From an uncultured Acetatifactor sp. (GTDB lineage: Bacteria > Bacillota > Clostridia > Lachnospirales > Lachnospiraceae), in assembly GCA_948896875.1 (NCBI GenBank), contig CAQUWW010000015.1:1-28455 (forward strand): 28,455 nucleotides of DNA, written 5' to 3'. The notes beneath the pieces are model-generated. The model was not told the origin of the DNA. It did no database searches and saw nothing but the letters and a program-made list of their open reading frames with translations. The number at the start of each line of letters is the position of its first letter. Position 1 is the stretch's first letter. The position numbers were made by a program, and so were the translations under genes. This document shows positions 1 through 7,637 of the stretch, piece by piece.

Positions 1-2270
1 TGCCCCTTCATATGCGAATCCAATCCGCATCAGAAGCTGCATGACATTTCCCGTTTCTTCTCCCTGTATTTCCTGATACTGAGCCGCACGCTCCGCATAG
101 TACATCTCGTTACCTTCCTCGGGAATCCGCTCCGCAAAAAGCGTTGCCTCCTCCGGAAGATTGGCTTCTTTTTTATTATAGGTAGCAGTGACAATGAAGT
201 CCGGGCCCTTGTAGGTCTGGGTGATTGTGATCTCGGCCGCATCAAGGATGCATTCCTGTGTATGTTCGTGTTCTTCCATCTGGAGCCTGCCGCAGACCAG
301 ATTTCCGTTCTCATCTCTGCAGGCATCTGTGTGCTGGTGGACCTCCGCTTCCGGCAATGTACAGGTCAGTACAGGCTCCTCTTCTCCGTTCCCCTGGGTA
401 TAGCACCCATCCCCATGTACATGTGCCTCTACTTCCGGTAAAGTGCACAGAAGCTTTCCGTCCAGGCCATAGCACATTGAGCTGTGGGTATGCATCACAT
501 AATCCGCCAGGCCGCATTGAACATTGCCCGCCGCATCATAGCAGCCAGCCTCATGGATGTGGATCCGGCTGATACAGCCATATCCCGTCTCTTCGTAGCA
601 TTCTTCTGTGTGAATGTGTTCTTCCAGCCCGCAGACTACATTTCCTTCTTCGTCTCTGCAGACATCCCGATGCGCATGGGCCGGGATTCCGCAGTAAGCC
701 ACCGCGCCGGCGAGATCTCTCCAGGGCTCGGGAAATTCCACCCGACAGGTCTCATCATGGACATGCCGCAATAGCTGTATCTGGCCGCAGACAAGGACGC
801 CGCGGACACCATAGCATTCCTCGGTATGGGTATGAAGCTCTCCCTCCTCTGTCTCCGTCATAGGACAGATCAGCCTCTCATTTTTGTCATAGCAGTTCTC
901 GTCATGGATATGAATCAGATAGTCCGCGTCGCCGCACAGGAGCTTTCCTTCCAGGTCATAGCAGTCGTTGCTGTGACTGTGTATCCGCTCCATACAATAG
1001 AACGTATTAGATATGTAACACTCATCTGTATGAATGTGCTCTTCCTTACCACAGATGAAATTCCCATCTGCATCAAAACAGCCCGCACCATGAACATGGG
1101 CCGTAATCCCACAGTGCGGTTCTTTGTAACAATTATCCGTATGAACGTGTTCCATAACCATACAGATCAGATTTCCCTGGGCATCAAAACAGCTGCTGCC
1201 ATGGGTATGCCCCATAATGCCGCAGTATACTTCCTGATAACATTGATCAATATGAGTGTGTTCTTCTGTCTTGCAGATCAGAACCTCTGCATAACATGCC
1301 TCGGTATGTACGTGAGCAACGGCTTGTGTCCCTTCGACTGTCCCCTCCGCTGCATTTTCCACAGTCCCTGCTGGGCCTTCCAGCGGCTCTGCCGCATCTT
1401 CCGTCGGTTCTACGGCACCTTCCGCCAATCCTGCCGCATTTTCCACAGGCTGTGCCGCCCCGTTTTCGCTGTCCGGCACTGCGGTATCCATGCTGCCTTC
1501 CGCCAAATCCTGCCCGGCGTCTTCCCCGGCTGCCGTCTCTTCCTTCCCGCATACAAGCTTTCGGACAATCTCATAGCACGAATCCTCATGGCTATGCCCT
1601 GCGCTCTCCTCCTGGCCGCAGAGAAATTCCTCCTTCTGCGTTACCGTATAGCAGGTATCCGTATGAGTATGACCTGTACTTTCCTCCTGACCACAGATCA
1701 GCTCCTCCACCTGTTTTACGATATAGCAGGCGTCCGTATGGCTGTGGGTCTCTCCTTCTACCTGTGTGCAGGTCAGTTCCTGTTTCTCACTCACCTTCTT
1801 GCAGGCATCCGTATGAGTATGTCCTGCACTTTCCTCCTGGGTACAGATCAGCTCCCTGCTCTCGGTCACATTCTTACACTCGTCCGTGTGCACATGTCCC
1901 GCATTTTCTTCCTGGCCGCAGATCAGTACCTTTTCTTCTACATAGCAAGTCGCGTCATGCTGATGGCTCTCACTGACCACAGGCTCTGCCGACGCTTCAT
2001 ACCCCCCCGGATCTCCTGACCCTCTGCGGGAAGCTGCTCTACATCCGCATATCCACACACAAGTTCCTGACTGTAACACTCTTCACTGTGGGTATGTTCC
2101 TCTATTCCGCAATAGGTGTCCTTCACCAAAGTCTGCGCCGGTTTTGACAAAACATAGGCCGTGGCAACAACCACGATAACCGCCAATGCGGTAACAATCA
2201 TCTTCCATTGTCTATGTCTGCTCTTTTCTTTCAGATATTCATTTGCTTTCTTAAAGATAGAAGAATCCAT
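1..2270 (-). CDS. Cys/His-repeat surface protein, 5' part, frameshifted at a G7 tract and truncated by the window edge
   Basis: The ATG at 2270 follows a good AAGGAGGT site. The first 90 codons give a basic N-terminus, one membrane segment (about residues 24-42) and a first repeat, CGIEEHTHSEECY. This frame then runs into a stop at 1938, but from about 2001 the frame shifted by one is open with no stop all the way to base 1 (over 660 codons) and carries 23 more repeats of the same type. The junction lies in a run of seven G (2002-2008); eight G would join the frames. After the repeats (below about 250) comes a YKGPDFIVTATY segment followed by NLPEEA, a pattern I associate with large clostridial adhesins. 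The role is probably a cell-surface protein held by the N-terminal anchor; the C-terminus is not in the window. The frameshift may be real decay, phase variation or a sequencing error. No catalytic domain is seen. Confidence 0.8.
250..2111 (-). repeat. 24 degenerate HxHxxxC protein repeats
   Basis: Translation of the surface-protein gene shows 24 copies of H-x-H-x3-C, usually preceded by C-G-x-E-E or a similar Cys-containing turn and followed by Tyr. Units are about 20-30 residues long, and a linker rich in Ala, Glu and Gly (about 1300-1540) splits them into a block of 7 and a block of 17. Each unit supplies two His and usually two Cys, so metal binding or disulfide linkage is possible; this is inference. 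DNA identity between units is low, so the array is old and not a recent DNA duplication. Confidence 0.85.
2002..2008 (-). repeat. G7 homopolymer at the frameshift point
   Basis: Seven consecutive C on the given strand (G on the coding strand) sit exactly where the upstream and downstream reading frames part. With seven G the protein stops after about 110 codons; eight (or five) G would fuse both frames into one long product. Homopolymers in surface genes are classic sites of slipped-strand phase variation. Confidence 0.7.
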
Positions 2271-2511
2271 CCGAATACCTCCTTGCCCAACCTTTGGAAC
2301 CCTTTTCTCCCCCGTTCTGCGTTCGTCCGTTTGAAACGCTTCTCTTCTATTCCCATCCCACGGTTGGCCGTCCCTGCTCCAGCATCCGTTTATGAGCCTT
2401 TTTCATCTTTTTGACAGTATTCGCCTGATATTCAGCGAATACCTTTTTATTAACTACATAATGCTGATTTTGTGGTTAATTTTGGGCGGAATTCGCCCTT
2501 TTCTCTTAAGT
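2271..2511 (-). other. Long 5' leader of the surface-protein gene with stem-loops
   Basis: About 240 nt lie between the predicted transcription start (near 2511) and the ATG at 2270. Two stem-loops are visible: GGGCG/CGCCC at 2484-2498, right at the 5' end of the transcript, and GTATTCG-CTGA paired with TCAG-GCGAATAC at 2417-2442 (11 bp with one bulged base). I do not recognise a known riboswitch class. On the opposite strand both hairpins are followed by short T runs, so they could also stop antisense transcription. Confidence 0.4.
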
Positions 2512-2517
2512 GAATAT

Positions 2518-2546
2518 AGTATAGCACGGGTATTTTGGATTTTCAA
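2518..2546 (-). promoter_or_regulatory. SigA-type promoter of the surface-protein gene
   Basis: On the minus strand TTGAAA (2541-2546) and TATACT (2518-2523) are separated by exactly 17 bases. It lies in the 353-base gap between trmL and the surface-protein gene, so the latter is probably transcribed on its own. Confidence 0.7.
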
Positions 2547-2623
2547 GATTATTTTATGCATCTCCCTGGATTTGGTTAACTGCATAATTCGAATTTTGAG
2601 TAATCAGAAAAGTATAGGGAATT

Positions 2624-3112
2624 TTACCAATGCAGTCTATGCAACTCCCCTGCCTGCTGCATCCCGCCGAAGCCATTCTGGCGCAGTGCTTCGTACAGCA
2701 CAATAGACACCGAATTGGATAAATTCAGAGATCGGATTTCAGGCAGCATTGGAATACGGATACAGTTTTCCTCATGTTCCACCAGGATTTCTTCCGGAAT
2801 CCCGGCGCTCTCCTTCCCGAACATGATGTAATCCTCCGGCCCATATGCTGCCTCTGTGTAAGTATGTTTCGCTTTTGTGGTCGCCATCCAGATTTTCACT
2901 CCGGGATGCAACTGCAGAAACTCTTCGAAATTCATATATCTGTGTACTTCAAGTAAGGGCCAGTAGTCCATCCCGGCCCGCTTAATGGATTTCTCGTCCA
3001 GGCGGAATCCCAAAGGCTCTATCAAATGCAGGGGCGTACCTGTTGCCACACAGGTGCGCCCTATATTTCCTGTATTTCCCGGTATCTCCGGTTGATGTAA
3101 TATGATGTGCAC
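2624..3112 (-). CDS. trmL: tRNA (cytidine(34)-2'-O)-methyltransferase, SpoU/TrmH (SPOUT) family
   Basis: This 162-residue protein has the three SPOUT motifs in order: NTGNIGRTC near residue 12, FGKESAGIPEEIL near residue 98 and IPMLPEIRSLNLSNSVSI near residue 120, the last two forming the trefoil-knot AdoMet site. The size and the missing N-terminal extension match TrmL (YibK), which methylates the 2'-OH of the wobble base in tRNA-Leu using S-adenosylmethionine. The start is a GTG at 3112 preceded by a purine-rich GGGGAAGAGA. It begins 18 bases after the aminotransferase stop and is the last gene of the minus-strand cluster. No clear terminator follows. Confidence 0.92.
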   Translation of the reverse strand: MHIILHQPEIPGNTGNIGRTCVATGTPLHLIEPLGFRLDEKSIKRAGMDYWPLLEVHRYMNFEEFLQLHPGVKIWMATTKAKHTYTEAAYGPEDYIMFGKESAGIPEEILVEHEENCIRIPMLPEIRSLNLSNSVSIVLYEALRQNGFGGMQQAGELHRLHW

Positions 3113-3130
3113 GTTCTCTTCCCCGCGCCG

Positions 3131-4306
3131 TCAGCGCTGCTCCTCCCGCAGTTTCGTTACAAAACGATTCATTCTGCTCATGGCAGTCCTGAGATTCTCC
3201 AGCGAGGACGCATAGGATATCCGCAGATACCCTTCCCCGCAGTCGCCAAAGGCCGTTCCAGGCACTACCGCAACACTTTCCTCCCGCAGGAACCGCATGG
3301 CAAACTCGTCGCTTGTCAGGCCGAATTCCTTTATGCTGGGGAAAATATAAAAAGCGCCGTAAGGTTCAAAGCATTCCAAGCCCATCTCTCTGAATGCATG
3401 CAGCAGATACCGTCTCCTCTGATTGTAGGCCGTACACATTTCTGTCACATCGTCATCACCGTTCTTCAGCGCTTCTATGGCCGCATACTGACTGGTGGTA
3501 GGCGCGCACATAATAGCAAACTGATGTATCTTAATCATCTGCTCAATGATTTGTGCCGGTCCGCAGGCATAGCCCAGACGCCATCCGGTCATGGCAAAGG
3601 CTTTGGAGAAGCCATTGATCAATATGGTGCGCTCCTGCATTCCCGGAAGCTGCGCGATAGACACATGCTTTTCCTTATACGAAAGCTCGGCGTAAATCTC
3701 ATCCGACATGACATAAATGTCATGTTTTATAAGGACTTCGGCAATGGCCTCCAGATCCTTCCGCTCCATGATAGCTCCGGTGGGGTTGTTGGGAAAAGGA
3801 AGCACCAGAATTTTAGTCCTGTCTGTGATGGCTTCCTCCAGCTCCTGTGCCGTAAGGCGGAACTCGTTCTCCGCCTTTAGATTGATAATCACCGGCTTTG
3901 CTCCTGCCATCACTGCACAGGGCTCATAGGATACGAAGCTGGGCTGCGGAATCAGCACCTCGTCTCCGGGATTTATCATGGCGCGGAATCCTATATCGAT
4001 GGCCTCCGAACCGCCTACGGTAACCAGAATTTCTTTGAGGGGATTCTCATATCGAATTCCCTGCTTCCGGTACACATAATTGGCGATTTCCTCCCTCAGC
4101 TCCTTTAAGCCGGCATTGGAGGTGTAAAAAGTCCTTCCTTTTTCCAGGGAATAGATACCCTCATCCCTGATATGCCAGGGGGTATCAAAATCAGGCTCGC
4201 CCACGCCCAGAGAAATAACCCCCTTCATTTCCTGTGCTATATCAAAAAATTTACGAATCCCTGACGGTTTGATCGCTACTACTTTCTCTGCTAACGGATT
4301 CCTCAT
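3131..4306 (-). CDS. Pyridoxal-phosphate aminotransferase, class I/II (aspartate aminotransferase fold)
   Basis: The 391-residue sequence shows the fold-type I signatures: SLGVGEPDFDTP near residue 32, YTSNAGLKELRE near 61, NNPTG at 174-178, SDEIY at 201-205, and the Schiff-base lysine K235 in NGFSKAFAMTGWRLGY. The C-terminal YLRISYA carries the substrate-carboxylate arginine. The enzyme transfers an amino group between an amino acid and a 2-oxo acid in the cytosol; the exact substrate cannot be read from the sequence. The ATG overlaps the TGA of the upstream Lrp gene by four bases (ATGA), so the two are translationally coupled and the regulator probably responds to an amino acid handled by this enzyme. 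Confidence 0.92.
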   Translation of the reverse strand: MRNPLAEKVVAIKPSGIRKFFDIAQEMKGVISLGVGEPDFDTPWHIRDEGIYSLEKGRTFYTSNAGLKELREEIANYVYRKQGIRYENPLKEILVTVGGSEAIDIGFRAMINPGDEVLIPQPSFVSYEPCAVMAGAKPVIINLKAENEFRLTAQELEEAITDRTKILVLPFPNNPTGAIMERKDLEAIAEVLIKHDIYVMSDEIYAELSYKEKHVSIAQLPGMQERTILINGFSKAFAMTGWRLGYACGPAQIIEQMIKIHQFAIMCAPTTSQYAAIEALKNGDDDVTEMCTAYNQRRRYLLHAFREMGLECFEPYGAFYIFPSIKEFGLTSDEFAMRFLREESVAVVPGTAFGDCGEGYLRISYASSLENLRTAMSRMNRFVTKLREEQR

Positions 4307-4785
4307 GGGGTAATCATCTCCCTTTCATCTTCTTTTTTTCTGGCAATCACAGTGCCATGATCCTTATATTTCTTCAGAATGAAATGGGTTGCCGCACTGA
4401 GCACGGAATCCAATGTGGAAAGTTTATCCGACACAAAGGCGGACACCTCCCGCAGAGTTTTCCCTTCCAGTATCACCATCAAATCATAACCGCCGGAAAT
4501 CAGGTATACACTCTGCACTTCCGGATACTGATAAATTCGCTCGGCTATGCTGTCGAACCCCTGTCCTCTCTGGGGCGTCACACGCACCTCGATCAGTGCT
4601 GTCACCTTTTCGTTCGATGTCTTTTCCCAGTCAATCAGAGTATGATATCCGCAGATAATCCCTTCTGTCTCCATGGCGGCCAGCTCGTTTGCCACTGCTG
4701 CCTCCTCTGCCCCGAGAAGGATGGCCAGTTCCTTTATGTCAATCCGACTATTCCTCTCAATTATCGCTAACAATGCTTCTCTCAT
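4303..4785 (-). CDS. Lrp/AsnC family transcriptional regulator
   Basis: This 160-residue protein has an N-terminal winged helix-turn-helix (about residues 1-50, with IDIKELAILLG and AAVANELAAMETEGII) and a C-terminal RAM ligand-binding domain (about 60-140, with the SGGYDLMVILEG core strand). Family members form octamers that bind DNA and sense amino acids. The start codon overlaps the stop of the AIR-synthase-like gene by four bases, and its own stop overlaps the aminotransferase start by four bases, so the three proteins are probably made together. Confidence 0.93.
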   Translation of the reverse strand: MREALLAIIERNSRIDIKELAILLGAEEAAVANELAAMETEGIICGYHTLIDWEKTSNEKVTALIEVRVTPQRGQGFDSIAERIYQYPEVQSVYLISGGYDLMVILEGKTLREVSAFVSDKLSTLDSVLSAATHFILKKYKDHGTVIARKKEDEREMITP

Positions 4786-5855
4786 TTTATTCTCCTCTCT
4801 TTTTGGTATTCTTGGTTTTCTCCTGTGTGAAACATTTCCGCCAGGAGAAACAGACTATCTCTTTTCGGTCTATCCATATATCGAATTTCTTCTCCATTCA
4901 TCAAAATTCTGTCATTATTGTCCGTAATCCTGCCCACAATAACCGCCGGAATGTGCTCTGCTTCCAACGCCGCCGTCAGTCCCGGGCCATCCCTGGTGGC
5001 CATGAGCAGGCAGCCGCCGGACAAAAGCTCATAGGGATTCACGCCGCAATACTCGCATATCTCCACCGTCTCCTGACGCAGAGGCAGCTTTCTCATATCA
5101 ACTGTCAATCCCACACCCGCACCTTCCGCCATCTCCCAAAGCGCCCCGAAAATCCCGCCTTCCGAAGCATCATGCATGGCACAGACCCCTGCCTTCACCG
5201 CGATCTCCGCCTCCGGTATGACGGACAGACACGCGCCAAAGCCTTCCGCGGCATCCACAAGCCACGCCGGATACCTCTGCAACAGCTTTGTCCGATTGTG
5301 CATAGCAATCCAGGCGGTTCCCTGCAGGCCAATCCATTTGCTGACTACCAGATCCTGTCCCGGTTCCGCCCTTCCTAAAGTCCCCTCTGTCCTCCACGCC
5401 CTTGCAAAGCCGGTCACCGTCGCCACCGGCTGCCTCACAGCCCCGGTTATCCTGGTCTGGCCTCCTGCAATCTGCAGAGACAGCTCCCCGCACTTTTTCC
5501 CTGCTTCTTCCATCAGCATCCTGATCTCAGGCTCGGCCGTCTCCTCCGGCAGTAAAAGCGTTATCAGCACAGCCACAGGCCGTCCGCCTCCTGCCGCAAG
5601 ATTATTGGCGCATTTCTGTATCAATCCGGCTATTGTCATGAATGCTTCCTCTTCCCTGTCGCCGGCTGCGGCCGCCCCCTTCAATGCAAGCGCCGCTTCC
5701 TGTACACAGGTAAGCATTTCTCCTTCTCCCGGAAATGAGAATGTGGCGCAGTCACACCCAATTCCCGCGCCACGTAATATTTCTTTTCTTTTCGTTCTGA
5801 TCTGTGGAAAAACGGAACGTTTCAGGACATTCTCCGGTACTTTTCCTTTTTCCAT
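4782..5855 (-). CDS. AIR synthase / HypE-like protein (PurM superfamily), orphan
   Basis: From the ATG at 5855 (GGAGG six bases upstream) this encodes 357 residues; a GTG at 5870 would add five. The fold is suggested by a C-terminal half typical of PurM/HypE/ThiL proteins: HDASEGGIFGALWEMAE near residue 228 and NPYELLSGGCLLMAT near residue 272. The middle has an IAGGQTRITGAV segment like the HypE GGET region. PurM-fold enzymes usually activate a substrate with ATP, but the N-terminal half is rich in Ala and Gly and I do not see a clear acidic metal-binding pair. No hydrogenase-maturation or purine genes are nearby, so function is unknown. It starts 21 bases after the vanW-like stop and overlaps lrp. 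Confidence 0.8.
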   Translation of the reverse strand: MEKGKVPENVLKRSVFPQIRTKRKEILRGAGIGCDCATFSFPGEGEMLTCVQEAALALKGAAAAGDREEEAFMTIAGLIQKCANNLAAGGGRPVAVLITLLLPEETAEPEIRMLMEEAGKKCGELSLQIAGGQTRITGAVRQPVATVTGFARAWRTEGTLGRAEPGQDLVVSKWIGLQGTAWIAMHNRTKLLQRYPAWLVDAAEGFGACLSVIPEAEIAVKAGVCAMHDASEGGIFGALWEMAEGAGVGLTVDMRKLPLRQETVEICEYCGVNPYELLSGGCLLMATRDGPGLTAALEAEHIPAVIVGRITDNNDRILMNGEEIRYMDRPKRDSLFLLAEMFHTGENQEYQKERRIK

Positions 5856-5876
5856 ATCCTTCCTCCGCACCGAAGC

Positions 5877-7361
5877 TCATTCCTCTCCCAGTTCGACTTC
5901 ATTGCTCTCCGCCGGTGCCTGCATGGTTAAAATAGCAATTACATTTTTTACATGATCCACACTACCGGTGCCGATTGCCGCCATAATCTCCTCATAAGCC
6001 GCCGGATCCGCGGTGGCGGTTCCTACCGTAGCACTTCTGGGGACCATCTTGTAACTACTGCTGTTCACCTGAGTACGGCTTACTTCCCTGCCGTCCTCTG
6101 TGACTACTTTCCATAGCTGCGCCTTGTAGCCGATATGCGCGCTGTCAGACACTACATAACCGATGGGCTGAGCGGCATCCGGATAAATAATGTCGGCGGG
6201 AGGATTGATCACCTCCAGCACTTTGCTTTCGTAGCTTACCTGTCGGTTGGCCGCCCTGGTCTCCTTCCCATAAATCGTAAACGTGATACGCTTATTTGCG
6301 GTAGTGCCTTCTATATAAATCGGATACTCCAGGTTGTTGACAAATTTAAAGTCCTTTCCTGAACTTTCTGCAATGGCGGCATCTGCGGAAGGATCCACAT
6401 AAGTCACAATCATGGAATGATTATGGCGCTCGGTGACCTCCAGCTCCGCCAGCAGCACAGCATTGTAAAGGGTGGTCGACACCTGACAGATTCCTCCGCC
6501 CAGACTGTCCACTACTTTACCATTCATATAAGAACCAGCCATATAATATCCGTTGGCCGTAGAAAAGGGAGAGACATTCTCATATGTCGAAAACTCATCT
6601 CCGGGATAAAGCAGAATCCCATTGATCAGATTCGCCCCGTTTGCTACATTTTGGCTTCTATTCGGGCCGGATGAGGCGTAGGATGTGGTAAATGTCCCCA
6701 ACACATCCTTCACCTGCGCCAGATCCTCAGCCTTGCCTCTGGGCTCACTTACTTCCACATCTAAAACGATCGTACATGCTTTCCGGTCCCACTCTTCTGA
6801 CAGGGCCCTGCTCACCTTATCAATGGAAGTCTCCACATCCAGCGTATAACCTGTTTTCCCCTCTACCACCTGAAACTCTCCGTTCTCCCGTTTCAGCGTG
6901 GCATCTACCGCTTCCACATTATAAGGAACACACTTTTCCAGCAAGACGTCACTGATTCTCTGCAAGTCGAAAGAAAGACGGATGGGATAGACAAGAGAAT
7001 CATTCTCCAAATCCTTCAAAATCTTATAGCGCTCGATCACATTTCCGCGGGTCCCTACTTCCAGAGCCTCAGATACAAGCTCCGGATTCCCCCATGTAAT
7101 GCCCAGTTCACCGGCTGTCACCACCACTTCCGTACCTGCGGCAGCCTGCAATGTGATCTGCGTCTCCTTCAGCCCCTCCACATAAGCGCGAATCGCCTCT
7201 TCAGCTTCCCCCGCACTCATTCCGGACAACTCAATATCATCCGCAAAGATTCCTTTTTTTATGGTATCGTTACTGACTTCCCTTGCTCTGGCCGGAATTC
7301 CCAGCATAAGCACGCAGAGTACCAGCAAAGCCGGAAAGCACCCTTTTTTTATCCAACTCAT
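5877..7361 (-). CDS. Secreted VanW-domain protein with peptidoglycan-binding-like domain
   Basis: A 494-residue exported protein: signal peptide at about residues 1-26, a region of about 55-200 resembling the PG_binding_4 domain that often precedes VanW, then the VanW domain at about 225-365 with NVANGANLINGILLYPGDEF, the hallmark GGGICQVSTTLYNAVLLAEL (288-307) and ERHNHS. The tail (about 385-445) looks like a G5-type beta domain. VanW domains occur in cell-envelope proteins of Firmicutes; the biochemical role is unsettled, and in glycopeptide-resistance clusters VanW is accessory. There are no van genes here, so vancomycin resistance is not implied. The start is preceded by GAGGAAAAAGG. Confidence 0.88.
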   Translation of the reverse strand: MSWIKKGCFPALLVLCVLMLGIPARAREVSNDTIKKGIFADDIELSGMSAGEAEEAIRAYVEGLKETQITLQAAAGTEVVVTAGELGITWGNPELVSEALEVGTRGNVIERYKILKDLENDSLVYPIRLSFDLQRISDVLLEKCVPYNVEAVDATLKRENGEFQVVEGKTGYTLDVETSIDKVSRALSEEWDRKACTIVLDVEVSEPRGKAEDLAQVKDVLGTFTTSYASSGPNRSQNVANGANLINGILLYPGDEFSTYENVSPFSTANGYYMAGSYMNGKVVDSLGGGICQVSTTLYNAVLLAELEVTERHNHSMIVTYVDPSADAAIAESSGKDFKFVNNLEYPIYIEGTTANKRITFTIYGKETRAANRQVSYESKVLEVINPPADIIYPDAAQPIGYVVSDSAHIGYKAQLWKVVTEDGREVSRTQVNSSSYKMVPRSATVGTATADPAAYEEIMAAIGTGSVDHVKNVIAILTMQAPAESNEVELGEE

Positions 7362-7418
7362 CCTTTTTCCTCATTTCCTGTCATCATTCAAACACTCACC
7401 CGTCATCCCACTATTGAA

Positions 7419-7526
7419 TTAGTAAATCAAATATGATACAGTGGGAATAAGCATGGCAAGCACCAATAGAATTACAATGACAGCCGATATTTTCTGTCTG
7501 GTTTTTTTATTATTCATATTAAGCAT
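7419..7526 (-). CDS. 35-residue single-pass membrane peptide
   Basis: An ATG at 7526 with AGGAG six bases upstream gives a 35-residue product: a short polar, Lys-rich start (NMNNKKTRQK) and one hydrophobic helix ending in LAMLIPTVSYLIY. A longer reading to an in-frame ATG at 7637 is possible but has no ribosome site and would start upstream of the predicted transcription start. The layout (tiny, KK/KR then one helix with an AML motif) resembles Prli42-type or DUF4044-type small membrane proteins of Firmicutes, but the match is by general look only. It lies 57 bases ahead of the VanW gene and probably shares its transcript. Confidence 0.65.
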   Translation of the reverse strand: MLNMNNKKTRQKISAVIVILLVLAMLIPTVSYLIY

Positions 7527-7551
7527 GGCAGACTCCTGTTTCCTTCTATTG

Positions 7552-7580
7552 CTGCAGTTCATCCTTTGTGTTAACTGCAG
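7552..7580. repeat. Perfect 8-bp inverted repeat CTGCAGTT/AACTGCAG
   Basis: CTGCAGTT at 7552-7559 is mirrored by AACTGCAG at 7573-7580 with a 13-base loop. It sits in the leader of the minus-strand transcript that starts near 7602, just upstream of the small-peptide ribosome site, and also upstream of the plus-strand gene at 7616. It could be an RNA hairpin or a protein-binding operator. Confidence 0.5.
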
Positions 7581-7608
7581 CCTGCTTATCACTTCGCTTA
7601 CGAAAGGA

Positions 7609-7637
7609 ATTATATATGAATTTAGGTTTTTTGGCAA
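7609..7637 (-). promoter_or_regulatory. SigA-type promoter for the small peptide-VanW-AIR-lrp cluster
   Basis: On the minus strand TTGCCA (7632-7637) and TATAAT (7609-7614) are spaced by 17 bases, a near-consensus promoter. It lies across the start codon (7616) of the divergent plus-strand gene, so the two promoters or transcripts probably interfere. Confidence 0.7.

Noticed and set aside
826..2019. Long plus-strand open frame of 397 codons with Met-rich, repetitive translation
   Set aside because: It is the antisense shadow of the HxHxxxC repeat array; it has no ribosome site and its pattern is the reverse image of the His/Cys codons.
1..2270. Calling the surface-protein gene a plain pseudogene
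   Set aside because: Apart from the single G-tract frameshift, the frame is open to the window edge with well-kept repeats, so a switchable or mis-sequenced gene is at least as likely.
4782..5870. Hydrogenase maturation HypE assignment
   Set aside because: The fold fits, but no hyp or hydrogenase genes are present and the C-terminal Cys motif typical of HypE (PxxC at the end) is not seen.
5877..7361. Vancomycin-resistance gene because of the VanW domain
   Set aside because: No vanA/B/H/X/R/S genes are nearby; VanW domains are common in non-resistant Firmicutes.
7527..7637. N-terminal extension of the small membrane peptide to 72 residues
   Set aside because: The extension lacks a ribosome site and would begin upstream of the predicted transcription start; the ATG at 7526 has AGGAG at good spacing.
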